NCBI RefSeq assembly: GCF_039535475.1 | Contig: NZ_BAAAXG010000026.1 | Location: 4,260,197 to 4,324,196 of the forward strand | Length of the DNA stretch: 64,000 nucleotides | Direction: 5' to 3' | From: Streptomyces showdoensis | GTDB lineage: Bacteria > Actinomycetota > Actinomycetes > Streptomycetales > Streptomycetaceae | Part shown: piece by piece, positions 10,891 through 24,328 of the stretch | How the letters are laid out: each line of letters opens with the position of its first letter | Numbering within the stretch: position 1 is the first letter of the stretch | The notes under the pieces: generated by a model | The model's database searches: none | Seen by the model: only the letters and a program-made list of their open reading frames with translations | What the model was told of the DNA's origin: nothing | Position numbers and translations under genes: made by a program

Positions 10891-11997
10891 ATGTCAGAGG
10901 TGTATGCGGACCGCCGGGTGCGGCTGCGCGACCGCTGCGCGGCCGCGGGCAGCCCGGCTGCCCTGGTCTCCCGCCCCGCCAATGTCCGCTATCTCACCGG
11001 CGGTTCACCCGCCGGGGCCGTGCTGCTGCTCGGCCCGGAGGAGGACGTGCTGCTCTGCCCGACCGTCCCGGGCGCCGATCCGGCCGACGGCCGGGTCGAC
11101 GAGCTGCTCCGCCAGCTGCTGCTGCCCGCCGGGGGCGGTGATCCGGCGGTCGCCGCCGTCGACTTCGCCCGGAAGGCCGGGGCGGACGCCCTCGCCGTCG
11201 AGGAGCACCATCTGACCGTCGCCCGGCACCGGGCCATGGGCTCGGTCGCGCCCCGGCTGCGCCTCGCCGACCTGTCCAGCGCCGTCGAGCAGCTGCGGAT
11301 CGTCAAGGACGAGGACGAGATCGCCTGTCTGCGGATCGCGGCCGAGATCGCCGACCAGGCCCTCGGCGAGCTCCTGGAGTCGATCCTGGTCGGCCGGACC
11401 GAACGGCACCTGGCGCTGGAGCTGGAACGGCGGCTGGTGGACCACGGCGCCGACGGCCCCGCGTTCGCCACCTCGGTGGCCACCGGCCCCCACTCCGGGC
11501 GGGGCGGGCACAAGCCCACCGACCGGCGGGTCGAGGAGGGAGACTTCCTCTCCGTCTGCCTCGGCGCGAACTACCGCGGGTACCGCTGCGAGATCGGCCG
11601 GACCTTCGTGATCGGCACCACTCCCGCCGACTGGCAGATCGAGCTGTACGACCTCGTCTTCGCCGCTCAGCGGGCCGGCCGGGAGGCGCTGGCCCCCGGC
11701 GCCGAGTACCGCGACATCGACCGCGCGGCCCGGCAGATTCTCGCCGCCGCGGGCCACGGAGACGTCAGCGCACCCCTCACCGGGCACGGTGTGGGCCTGG
11801 AAATCGACGAGGACCCGCAGCTCGCACCCGCGGCCATGGGTAAACTGGACGCTTGTGTGCCGGTCACCGTCGAACCGGGGGTCCACCTCCCGGGCCGGGG
11901 CGGGGTCCGGATCGATGACACGCTCGTCGTACGCCAGGAGGCGGACGGCGGACCCGAGCTACTCACCATCACGACCAAGGAGCTGCTCGCGCTGTAG
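10891..11997 (+). CDS. M24-fold (aminopeptidase P/creatinase-like) protein with altered metal ligands
   Basis: The 368-residue product has the two-domain layout of Xaa-Pro peptidases: an N-terminal creatinase-like domain (1-120; RPANVRYLTGG) and a C-terminal pita-bread domain (130-368). The usual five metal ligands are Asp, Asp, His, Glu, Glu. Here the first Asp position reads Cys (SVCLGAN, about C223), the second reads Glu (RCEIGRTF, about E234), the His is kept in TGHGVGLE (about H299), Glu is kept in VTVEPGVH (about E328), and the last Glu reads Asp (VRIDDTLV, about D342). Peptidase activity may be lost or changed. It lies 48 bases upstream of efp, where many bacteria carry a proline peptidase. 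Confidence 0.8.
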   Translation: MSEVYADRRVRLRDRCAAAGSPAALVSRPANVRYLTGGSPAGAVLLLGPEEDVLLCPTVPGADPADGRVDELLRQLLLPAGGGDPAVAAVDFARKAGADALAVEEHHLTVARHRAMGSVAPRLRLADLSSAVEQLRIVKDEDEIACLRIAAEIADQALGELLESILVGRTERHLALELERRLVDHGADGPAFATSVATGPHSGRGGHKPTDRRVEEGDFLSVCLGANYRGYRCEIGRTFVIGTTPADWQIELYDLVFAAQRAGREALAPGAEYRDIDRAARQILAAAGHGDVSAPLTGHGVGLEIDEDPQLAPAAMGKLDACVPVTVEPGVHLPGRGGVRIDDTLVVRQEADGGPELLTITTKELLAL

Positions 11998-12045
11998 AGC
12001 GCGTACGCCTCCCCGGTCCACGTCAGTCCAGGAGATTCCGCAACC

Positions 12046-12612
12046 GTGGCTTCCACGAACGACCTCAAGAACGGCATGGTGCTCAAGCTCGACGGGGGCC
12101 AGCTCTGGTCCGTCGTCGAGTTCCAGCACGTCAAGCCCGGCAAGGGCCCGGCCTTCGTGCGCACCAAGCTCAAGAACGTGCTCTCCGGCAAGGTCGTCGA
12201 CAAGACCTTCAACGCCGGTGTGAAGGTCGAGACGGCCACCATCGACCGCCGCGACATGCAGTTCTCGTACATGGACGGCGAGTACTTCGTCTTCATGGAC
12301 ATGGACACGTACGACCAACTCATGGTCGACCGCAAGGCCGTCGGCGACGCCGCCAACTTCCTCATCGAGGGCTTCACCGCCTCGGTCGCGCAGCACGAGG
12401 GCTCGGTGCTCTACGTCGAGCTCCCGGCCGCCGTCGTCCTGACGATCGAGCACACCGACCCGGGCGTCCAGGGCGACCGCTCCACCGGTGGCACCAAGCC
12501 GGCCAAGCTGGAGACCGGTCACGAGATCCAGGTCCCGCTCTTCGTCACCACCGGTGAGAAGGTCAAGGTCGACACGCGCACCAGCGACTACCTCGGCCGG
12601 GTGAACGACTAA
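12046..12612 (+). CDS. efp: Elongation factor P
   Basis: Binds the ribosome E/P region and rescues stalling at consecutive prolines. The 188-residue protein has the three beta-barrel domains of EF-P. The functional loop reads KPGKGPAF, with the tip Lys inside a Pro-Gly-Lys-Gly-Pro palindrome; this loop type is known in actinobacteria to work without lysine modification. GTG start at 12046 fits the family N-terminus ([12 protein letters not shown]). nusB follows two bases after the stop. Confidence 0.97.
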   Translation: MASTNDLKNGMVLKLDGGQLWSVVEFQHVKPGKGPAFVRTKLKNVLSGKVVDKTFNAGVKVETATIDRRDMQFSYMDGEYFVFMDMDTYDQLMVDRKAVGDAANFLIEGFTASVAQHEGSVLYVELPAAVVLTIEHTDPGVQGDRSTGGTKPAKLETGHEIQVPLFVTTGEKVKVDTRTSDYLGRVND

Positions 12613-12614
12613 CC

Positions 12615-13052
12615 GTGGCCGCCCGGAGCAAGGCCCGCAGGCGGGCCTTCCAGATCCTGTTCGAGGCCGACCAGCGCGGCACCTCGGTCCAGGAGGTCCT
12701 CGCGGACCAGGTCCGGCATGCCCGCTCGGACGAGCGACAGCCGCCGGTCAACGAGTTCACCATGCAGCTGGTCGAGGGGTACGCGTCCCACGTGGCGCGC
12801 ATCGACGAGCTCATCGCGACCTACGCGGTGGACTGGGACCTCGACCGGATGCCCGCCGCCGACCGGAACATCGTGCGCCTCGGCGCGTACGAGCTGATCT
12901 GGGAGGACGGCACACCCGACGCCGTGGCGATCGACGAGGCGGTGCAGCTCGCCAAGGAGTTCTCCACGGACGAGTCGCCGACCTTCGTCAACGGTCTGCT
13001 GGGTCGTTTCAAGGACCTGAAGCCGCGCCTGCGCCGGGACGCGGACGTCTAG
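12615..13052 (+). CDS. nusB: Transcription antitermination factor NusB
   Basis: Binds boxA RNA with NusE (S10) during rRNA antitermination. The 145-residue product begins ARSKARRRAFQILFEADQRG, the typical Arg-rich first helix, and contains DWDLDRMPAADRNIVRLGAYEL and FVNGLLGRF. GTG start 12615 is two bases after the efp stop, so translation is coupled. It ends at a strong hairpin. Confidence 0.95.
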   Translation: MAARSKARRRAFQILFEADQRGTSVQEVLADQVRHARSDERQPPVNEFTMQLVEGYASHVARIDELIATYAVDWDLDRMPAADRNIVRLGAYELIWEDGTPDAVAIDEAVQLAKEFSTDESPTFVNGLLGRFKDLKPRLRRDADV

Positions 13053-13080
13053 TCCGTCCGGCCGCCGCTCGTACGGCATG

Positions 13081-13118
13081 CGAAGGGGCCCGCAGCACTC
13101 GTGCTGCGGGCCCCTTCG
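13081..13118. terminator. Perfect 18-bp hairpin after nusB
   Basis: Bases 13081-13098 (CGAAGGGGCCCGCAGCAC) pair fully with 13101-13118 around a two-base gap. It sits between the convergent nusB and bldD genes and can act on both strands. Confidence 0.85.
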
Positions 13119-13159
13119 CCGTACCCCTGGAGGACCCCCTGGAGGGCGGGCACGAAAGC

Positions 13160-13200
13160 GCCGGGCCCCCGGGAGTCGGAGAGACTCCCGGGGGCCCGGC
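13160..13200. terminator. Second perfect 18-bp hairpin between nusB and bldD
   Basis: Bases 13160-13177 (GCCGGGCCCCCGGGAGTC) pair with 13183-13200; the loop is GGAGA. Together with the hairpin at 13081 it insulates the convergent nusB and bldD transcripts. Confidence 0.82.
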
Positions 13201-13243
13201 GGCACGTTTCTGCGCTGGTACGAGGCATCCGACCCGGAGGGGG

Positions 13244-13744
13244 TCAGTTGTCCTCGTGGGCGACGGCGCGGCGCGCGTCGGCGTCCAGGACGCCCCAGCT
13301 GATCAGCTGCTCGGTGAGGACCGAGGGGGACTGGTCGTAGATGACGGCGAGGGTGCGCAGGTCGTCCTGGCGGATCGACAGCACCTTGCCGTTGTAGTCG
13401 CCGCGCTGCGACTGGATCGTCGCCGCGTAGCGCTGCAGGGGGCCGGCCTTCTCGGCGGGGACGTGGGCGAGGCGCTCCAGGTCCAGGACCAGCTTCGGCG
13501 GCGGCTCGGCGGCCCCGCCCGGCGTGGTGCCCGGCAGCAGCTCCTGCACCGGGACCCCGTAGAAGTCCGCCAGCTCGGCCAGACGCTGCACGGTCACGGC
13601 GCGATCGCCGCGCTCGTACGAACCGACCACGACCGCCTTCCAGCGGCCCTGGGACTTCTCCTCCACACCGTGGAGGGAAAGGCCCTGCTGGGTGCGGATC
13701 GCACGGAGTTTGGCCCCGAGCTGCTTTGCGTATTCGCTGGACAT
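13244..13744 (-). CDS. bldD: Developmental master regulator BldD
   Basis: BldD represses sporulation genes during vegetative growth and is activated as a repressor by tetrameric cyclic-di-GMP. The 166-residue product has an N-terminal XRE helix-turn-helix (about 5-65; GLSLHGVEEKSQGRWKAVVV, SYERGDRAVTVQRL) and the C-terminal c-di-GMP-binding domain, including the RGD-rich segment QSQRGDYNGK and the RQDD motif. The start is the ATG read from 13744, matching the known BldD N-terminus (SSEYAKQLG); an in-frame upstream ATG would add 18 unrelated residues. A GGGAGC ribosome site lies just upstream. It is monocistronic, flanked by terminators and its own operator. Confidence 0.97.
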   Translation of the reverse strand: MSSEYAKQLGAKLRAIRTQQGLSLHGVEEKSQGRWKAVVVGSYERGDRAVTVQRLAELADFYGVPVQELLPGTTPGGAAEPPPKLVLDLERLAHVPAEKAGPLQRYAATIQSQRGDYNGKVLSIRQDDLRTLAVIYDQSPSVLTEQLISWGVLDADARRAVAHEDN

Positions 13745-13805
13745 AACGCTCCCGGACGCTGTGACGATTGCGGCGGTGCCGCGCGGCTGGTAACTCACTG
13801 TGAGG

Positions 13806-13818
13806 TTACGCAGCGTGA
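13806..13818. promoter_or_regulatory. BldD box upstream of bldD (autoregulation)
   Basis: TTACGCAGCGTGA matches the published BldD operator pattern TNACNC(A/T)GNGTNA at every fixed position. It lies 62 bases upstream of the bldD start, in the expected promoter area, consistent with known BldD autorepression. A second imperfect inverted repeat, TAACTCAC/GTGAGGTTA, overlaps it on one side. Confidence 0.85.
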
Positions 13819-13917
13819 CACTCTCCCGTCAAGCCGAATGGTCCATACCGCCCCCTCCCGGGGGACGGCGCCCGGAGTGGCGCGAGGGTGGTGAGCAGGG
13901 CACCTGCCCGCCCCTGG

Positions 13918-13923
13918 TAGGCT
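13918..13923 (+). promoter_or_regulatory. Candidate -10 (TAGGCT) for the pyr operon
   Basis: TAGGCT resembles the -10 of the main streptomycete sigma factor and lies 67 bases ahead of pyrR. No good -35 is visible at 16-18 bases upstream, so the call rests on the -10 and position only. Confidence 0.35.
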
Positions 13924-13942
13924 GGACCGCGCAATTCCGACG

Positions 13943-14562
<620 letters not shown>

Positions 14563-14643
14563 CCGGACCGGCCCCCGACGGGTCCGGGGCACAGCCCTGC
14601 GCACCCGCATGCCCTCGCCCTCCCCACCACGGAGAGAAACCCG

Positions 14644-15624
14644 ATGATGCGTCACCTCATCTCGGCCGCCGACCTCACCCGCGACGACGCCGTCCTCATC
14701 CTCGACACCGCCGAGGAGATGGCCCGGGTGGCCGACCGGCCCATCAAGAAGCTGCCGACCCTGCGCGGCCGCACGATCTGCAACCTCTTCTTCGAGGACT
14801 CCACCCGGACCCGGATCTCCTTCGAGGCCGCCGAGAAGCGCCTCTCCGCCGACGTGATCAACTTCGCGGCCAAGGGCTCCAGCGTCTCCAAGGGCGAGTC
14901 GCTCAAGGACACCGCGCAGACCCTGGAGGCGATGGGCGTCGACGCCGTCGTCATCCGGCACAGCGCCTCCGGCGCCCCGTACCGCCTGGCCACCTCGGGC
15001 TGGATCGACGCCCCGGTCATCAACGCCGGCGACGGCACCCACCAGCACCCCACCCAGGCCCTGCTCGACGCCTTCACCATGCGCCGCCGCCTGATCGGCC
15101 GCGACACCGGTCTCGGCAAGGACCTGGCCGGCAAGCGCATCACGCTCGTCGGCGACGTCCTGCACAGCCGGGTCGCCCGCTCCAACGTCGACCTGCTGCA
15201 CACCCTCGGCGCCGAGGTCACCCTGGTGGCCCCGCCCACCCTGGTCCCGGTCGGCGTCGAGACCTGGCCCTGCGAGGTCTCGTACGACCTCGACGGCGTG
15301 CTGCCGAAGTCCGACGCGGTGATGATGCTGCGTGTGCAGCGCGAGCGGATGAACGCCGCCTTCTTCCCGACCGAGCGCGAGTACTCGCGCCGGTACGGGC
15401 TGGACGGCGAGCGGATGGCGAAGATGCCCGAGCACGCCATCGTCATGCACCCCGGGCCCATGGTCCGCGGCATGGAGATCACCGCCGAGGTCGCCGACTC
15501 CGACCGCTGCACGGTCGTCGAGCAGGTCGCCAACGGCGTCTCCATCCGGATGGCCGTGCTCTACCTGCTGCTGGGCGGCTACGAGCCCGCCACCCCCGCC
15601 ACCCCCCGCACCGAGGAGAACTGA
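14644..15624 (+). CDS. pyrB: Aspartate carbamoyltransferase, catalytic chain
   Basis: Joins carbamoyl phosphate and aspartate in the first committed step of pyrimidine synthesis. The 326-residue product has the carbamoyl-phosphate motif FEDSTRTR, the [11 protein letters not shown] segment, and [17 protein letters not shown]. No pyrI regulatory gene is present, as expected when control is by PyrR. Start ATG 14644 (GGAGAG 8 bases upstream) is followed at once by a second in-frame ATG at 14647; either is possible. Confidence 0.96.
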   Translation: MMRHLISAADLTRDDAVLILDTAEEMARVADRPIKKLPTLRGRTICNLFFEDSTRTRISFEAAEKRLSADVINFAAKGSSVSKGESLKDTAQTLEAMGVDAVVIRHSASGAPYRLATSGWIDAPVINAGDGTHQHPTQALLDAFTMRRRLIGRDTGLGKDLAGKRITLVGDVLHSRVARSNVDLLHTLGAEVTLVAPPTLVPVGVETWPCEVSYDLDGVLPKSDAVMMLRVQRERMNAAFFPTEREYSRRYGLDGERMAKMPEHAIVMHPGPMVRGMEITAEVADSDRCTVVEQVANGVSIRMAVLYLLLGGYEPATPATPRTEEN

Positions 15625-15629
15625 ACCCC

Positions 15630-16916
15630 ATGAGCAAGATCCTGATCCGTGGTGCGAAGGTGCTCGGCGGCGAGGCCCAGGACGTCCTGATCGACGGCGA
15701 GACCATCGCCGAGGTGGGCACCGGCCTGTCGGCCGAGGGCGCCCAGGTGATCGAGGCCGAGGGGCAGATCCTGCTGCCCGGTCTCGTCGACCTGCACACC
15801 CACCTGCGCGAGCCGGGCCGCGAGGACTCCGAGACCGTCCTCACCGGCACCCGGGCCGCCGCCTCCGGCGGCTACACGGCCGTCTTCGCCATGGCCAACA
15901 CCCACCCGGTCGCCGACACCGCCGGTGTCGTCGAGCAGGTCTACCGCCTCGGCCGCGAGCACGGCTACTGCGACGTCCAGCCCATCGGCGCCGTCACCGT
16001 CGGCCTGGAGGGCAAGAAGCTCGCCGAGCTCGGCGCCATGCACGACTCCGCCGCCGGCGTCACCGTCTTCTCCGACGACGGCAAGTGCGTCGACGACGCC
16101 GTGATCATGCGCCGCGCCCTGGAGTACGTGAAGGCCTTCGGCGGCGTCGTCGCCCAGCACGCCCAGGAGCCCCGCCTCACCGAGGGCGCCCAGATGAACG
16201 AGGGCGTCGTCTCCGCGGAGCTCGGCCTCGGCGGCTGGCCGGCCGTCGCGGAGGAGTCGATCATCGCCCGCGACGTCCTGCTCGCCGAGCACGTCGGCTC
16301 CCGCGTCCACATCTGCCACCTCTCCACGGCCGGCTCCGTCGAGATCGTCCGCTGGGCCAAGTCCCGCGGCATCGACGTCACCGCCGAGGTCACCCCGCAC
16401 CACCTCCTCCTCACGGACGAGCTCGTACGGTCGTACAACCCGGTCTACAAGGTGAACCCGCCGCTGCGCACCGAGCGGGACGTCATGGCGCTGCGCGAGG
16501 CCCTCGCCGACGGCACCATCGACATCGTCGCCACCGACCACGCCCCGCACCCGCACGAGGACAAGGACTGCGAGTGGGCCGCCGCCGCCATGGGCATGGT
16601 CGGCCTGGAGACCGCCCTCTCGGTGGTCCAGCAGACGATGGTCGAGACCGGCCTCCTCGACTGGGCCGGCGTCGCCGACCGGATGTCCGTCAAGCCCGCC
16701 GCCATCGGGCGGGCCACTGAGCACGGCCGCCCCGTCTCGGCAGGTGAGCCCGCCAACCTGACGCTGGTCGATCCGGCTTACCGTGGTGTGGTGGACCCCG
16801 CCGACTTCGCCTCCCGCAGCCGCAACACCCCCTACGAGGGCCGCGAGCTGCCCGGGCGCGTCACCCACACGTTCCTGCGGGGCCGGGCAACGCTCGTCGA
16901 CGGGAAGCTGGCGTGA
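15630..16916 (+). CDS. pyrC: Dihydroorotase
   Basis: Closes carbamoyl-aspartate to dihydroorotate. The 428-residue type I enzyme has the metal motif [11 protein letters not shown], later metal His residues in [10 protein letters not shown] and ICHLSTAGS, and the catalytic [12 protein letters not shown]. It starts five bases after pyrB, and its TGA overlaps the GTG of the next gene. Confidence 0.96.
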   Translation: MSKILIRGAKVLGGEAQDVLIDGETIAEVGTGLSAEGAQVIEAEGQILLPGLVDLHTHLREPGREDSETVLTGTRAAASGGYTAVFAMANTHPVADTAGVVEQVYRLGREHGYCDVQPIGAVTVGLEGKKLAELGAMHDSAAGVTVFSDDGKCVDDAVIMRRALEYVKAFGGVVAQHAQEPRLTEGAQMNEGVVSAELGLGGWPAVAEESIIARDVLLAEHVGSRVHICHLSTAGSVEIVRWAKSRGIDVTAEVTPHHLLLTDELVRSYNPVYKVNPPLRTERDVMALREALADGTIDIVATDHAPHPHEDKDCEWAAAAMGMVGLETALSVVQQTMVETGLLDWAGVADRMSVKPAAIGRATEHGRPVSAGEPANLTLVDPAYRGVVDPADFASRSRNTPYEGRELPGRVTHTFLRGRATLVDGKLA

Positions 16917-17488
16917 CACCACTCATTCAACTGGCCGAGCAGAAGTCGGCCGAGGTCACCGACTGGGCCGGCCGCATCGGCTGGGTCGCGGGACTCCTGC
17001 TGTTCGTCGTCTTCGTCTACTGGCTGATGCGCCAGGGATGGAAGTGGCGCGGCAGCCTCCAGTCCGGCCTCCCGGCCCTGCACGAGCTGCCGGAGACCCA
17101 GGGCGAGGCGAAGCTCACGCTGGCCGGCCGCTACCACGGCTCCACCACCGCCGGGCAGTGGCTCGACCGGATCGTCGCCCACGGCCTGGGCGTCCGCAGC
17201 CGCGCCGAGCTCACCCTGACGGACCAGGGCGTCGCGGTGGTCCGCCCCGGCGCGCACGACTTCCTCATCCCGGCCGACGCCCTGCGCGAGGCCCGCCTGG
17301 ACAAGGGCATCGCCGGCAAGGTCCTCACCGAGGGCGGCCTGCTGGTCGTCACCTGGACGCACGGCGACACGCTGCTCGACTCCGGCTTCCGCTCCGACCG
17401 CGCGGCCGACCACGCCGCCTGGGTCGAGGCCATCAACTCCATGAGCACCACGAACCACGCAAGCACGACGGAAGGCACCGCACGATGA
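16913..17488 (+). CDS. Membrane-anchored protein of unknown function inside the pyr operon (PH-like domain)
   Basis: A 191-residue protein with one membrane helix at about residues 23-40 ([15 protein letters not shown]), then a soluble domain with beta-rich segments ([53 protein letters not shown]) resembling bacterial PH-like folds. A similar membrane gene lies between pyrC and carA in M. tuberculosis (Rv1382), so the position is conserved across actinobacteria. Start GTG overlaps the pyrC stop and the end overlaps the carA ATG. Function unknown; a link to pyrimidine synthesis or uptake is inferred from position only. Confidence 0.75.
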   Translation: MTPLIQLAEQKSAEVTDWAGRIGWVAGLLLFVVFVYWLMRQGWKWRGSLQSGLPALHELPETQGEAKLTLAGRYHGSTTAGQWLDRIVAHGLGVRSRAELTLTDQGVAVVRPGAHDFLIPADALREARLDKGIAGKVLTEGGLLVVTWTHGDTLLDSGFRSDRAADHAAWVEAINSMSTTNHASTTEGTAR

Positions 17489-18619
17489 CGACCTCCACAA
17501 GGGGAGCTGCCAAGGTTCCCGCCGTACTCGTCCTGGAGGACGGCCGCATCTTCCGCGGCCGCGCCTACGGGGCCGTGGGGGAGACCTTCGGCGAGGCCGT
17601 GTTCTCCACCGGCATGACCGGCTACCAGGAGACCCTCACCGACCCGTCGTACCACCGCCAGGTCGTCGTGATGACCGCCCCGCACGTGGGCAACACCGGC
17701 GTCAACGACGAGGACCCCGAGTCGGCCCGCATCTGGGTCGCCGGCTACGTCGTCCGCGACCCCGCACGCGTCTCCTCCAACTGGCGCGCCCAGCGTTCGC
17801 TCGACGAGGAGCTGCGGCAGCAGGGCGTCGTCGGCATCCAGGGCATCGACACCCGCGCTCTCACCCGCCACCTGCGCGAGAGCGGCGCCATGCGCGTCGG
17901 CATCTTCTCCGGCAGCGCGCTCCCCGACGAGGGCACCATGCTCGCCGAGGTCCGCCAGCAGCCCGAGATGAAGGGCGCCGACCTCTCCGCCGAGGTCGCC
18001 ACCAAGGAGACGTACGTCGTCCCCGCGATCGGCGAGAAGAAGTTCACCGTCGCCGCCGTCGACCTCGGCATCAAGGGCATGACCCCGCACCGGATGGCCG
18101 AGCGCGGCATCGAGGTCCACGTGCTGCCCGCCACCGCCACCGTCGAGGACGTCTACGCCGTCAACCCCGACGGCGTGTTCTTCTCCAACGGCCCGGGCGA
18201 CCCGGCCACCGCCGACGGCCCCGTCGCCGTCATGCGCGCCGTCCTGGAGCGCAGGACGCCGCTCTTCGGCATCTGCTTCGGCAACCAGATCCTCGGCCGC
18301 GCGCTCGGCTTCGGCACCTACAAGCTGAAGTACGGCCACCGGGGCATCAACCAGCCCGTCCAGGACCGCACCACCGGCAAGGTCGAGGTCACCGCGCACA
18401 ACCACGGCTTCGCCGTCGACGCGCCCCTCGACAAGGTCTCCGAGACCCCCTTCGGGCGCGCCGAGGTCTCCCACGTGTGCCTGAACGACAACGTCGTGGA
18501 GGGCCTGCAGCTGCTCGACCAGCCGGCCTTCTCCGTCCAGTACCACCCCGAGGCGGCCGCGGGCCCGCACGACGCCGCGTACCTCTTCGACCGCTTCGTA
18601 TCCCTGATGGAGGCCGAGC

Positions 18620-18627
<8 letters not shown>
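17485..18627 (+). CDS. carA: Carbamoyl-phosphate synthase small subunit
   Basis: Glutamine amidotransferase subunit that feeds ammonia to CarB. The 380-residue product has the N-terminal CPSase_sm domain ([10 protein letters not shown]) and a class I GATase domain with the nucleophile Cys in LFGICFGNQ and the catalytic His-x-Glu in [10 protein letters not shown] 17485 overlaps the upstream gene; the TAA overlaps the carB GTG by eight bases. Confidence 0.96.
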
Positions 18628-21928
<3,301 letters not shown>

Positions 21929-21944
21929 CAGCCCGAACGAAGCA

Positions 21945-21980
21945 GGGGGACACCGGCAACACCCGCGGTGTCCCCCTCTT
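21945..21980 (+). terminator. Hairpin between carB and pyrD
   Basis: GGGGGACACCG (21945-21955) pairs with CGGTGTCCCCC (21966-21976), 11 bp with a 10-base loop, followed by TCTT. It could end or attenuate the pyrR-carB transcript before pyrD. Confidence 0.7.
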
Positions 21981-22008
21981 CATGAGCGCACGAGGGATAT
22001 TCCGGACC

Positions 22009-23114
<1,106 letters not shown>

Positions 23115-23118
<4 letters not shown>

Positions 23119-23972
23119 CCGAAGCGACCCTGGAGAACCCGGCTCCCTTCGGCGCCCGCCTGCGCGCCGCCATGGACGAGCGCGGCCCGCTGTGCGTCGG
23201 CGTCGACCCGCACGCGGCCCTGCTGAGCTCCTGGGGCCTCGCCGACGACATCGCGGGCCTGGAGCGCTTCACGTACACCGTGGTGGAGGCCCTGGCCGAG
23301 ACCGTGGCCGTCTTCAAGCCCCAGGCGGCCTTCTTCGAGCGCTTCGGTTCGCGCGGCGTCGCCGTCCTGGAGCGCGCCGTCGCCGATCTGCGGGCGGCGG
23401 GCGGCCTGGTGGTCATGGACGCCAAGCGCGGCGACATCGGCTCCACCATGGGCGCCTACGCGGAGGCCTTCCTGCGCAAGGACTCCCCGCTCTTCTCCGA
23501 CGCGCTCACGGTCTCCCCGTACCTCGGCTACGGCTCCCTGAAGCCGGCCGTCGACCTGGCCCGCGAGTCCGGCGCCGGCCTCTTCGTGCTCGCCCTCACC
23601 TCGAACCCCGAGGGCGCGGAGGTGCAGCGCGCGGTGCGTGAGGACGGCCGGACCGTCGGCGCGACCATGCTGGCCCACCTGGCGGCGGAGAACGCGGGGG
23701 AGACCCCGATGGGCTCCTTCGGCGCGGTCGTCGGCGCCACGCTCGGCGACCTGTCCGCCTTCGACCTGGACATCAACGGCCCGCTGCTCGCCCCCGGCAT
23801 CGGCGCGCAGGGCGCGACCGCGGCGGACCTGCCCGCCGTCTTCGGCGCGGCGGTCCGCAACGTGGTCCCGAACGTCAGCCGGGGCGTCCTGAAGGAGGGC
23901 CCGGACGCGGCCGCGCTGCGCGCCGCGGCGGACCGCTTCGCCGACGAGGTGCGGACCGCGATCGGCGGCTAG
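23115..23972 (+). CDS. pyrF: Orotidine 5'-phosphate decarboxylase (type 2)
   Basis: Final UMP-forming step. The 285-residue product carries CVGVDPHAALL near the N-terminus and the catalytic Asp-Lys-Asp site in VVMDAKRGDIGSTM, typical of the longer type 2 (mycobacterial-like) family, and SNPEGAEVQ. GTG start overlaps the pyrD stop. After it the conserved order seems broken by a repeat-rich gap and an extra dehydrogenase pair. Confidence 0.94.
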
Positions 23973-24328
23973 GACCGGGTCCCCGGATCCTCCCTTCCGG
24001 AGCGGCGGGCGGTGGGCGGCGGGCGGTAGGCGGTGCGCCTGGCGCCCGCCGCTCCGCTCCGCCCGGACCGGCGACAGCCGCCGGCAAGCCGCTGGCAAGC
24101 CGCCGGCAAGCCGCTGGCACCGCCCGGCCGCCCCGGCCGTCCGACCTGCCCCGGTGGTCCTGCCCGCCTCGGCCGTCCTAGCCGCCCCGGCCATCCCACC
24201 CGTCCCTGCCCCTCGGCCCGAAGTGCCTTGCGTGGACAGGGCGTTCGACCCTGGCCGGGTCGGCCGCGCGGAGGCAGTTTGGGGGGCGGAGGCGCCCGCC
24301 CGGGGCGCGGACCGGAAACGGAGCGGTT
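23973..24328. other. Repeat-rich gap between pyrF and pyrK
   Basis: This 356-base stretch holds no convincing gene. It starts with a weak imperfect hairpin after the pyrF stop. It then runs through GGCGGGCGGTG-type repeats (about 24003-24033), four tandem 11-bp units (24077-24120) and degenerate C-rich triplet-like sequence. No clear promoter for pyrK is visible. It could be the scar of an insertion or deletion. Confidence 0.6.
24077..24120. repeat. Four tandem 11-bp units (GCCGCYGGCAA)
   Basis: Units at 24077, 24088, 24099 and 24110 alternate C and T at position 6; the last ends in C instead of A. They are noncoding as far as can be seen. Confidence 0.85.

Noticed and set aside
10891..11997. 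Functional Xaa-Pro peptidase (PepQ/PepP) by simple fold match
   Set aside because: Three of five metal ligand positions are changed, so an activity-based name was not assigned.
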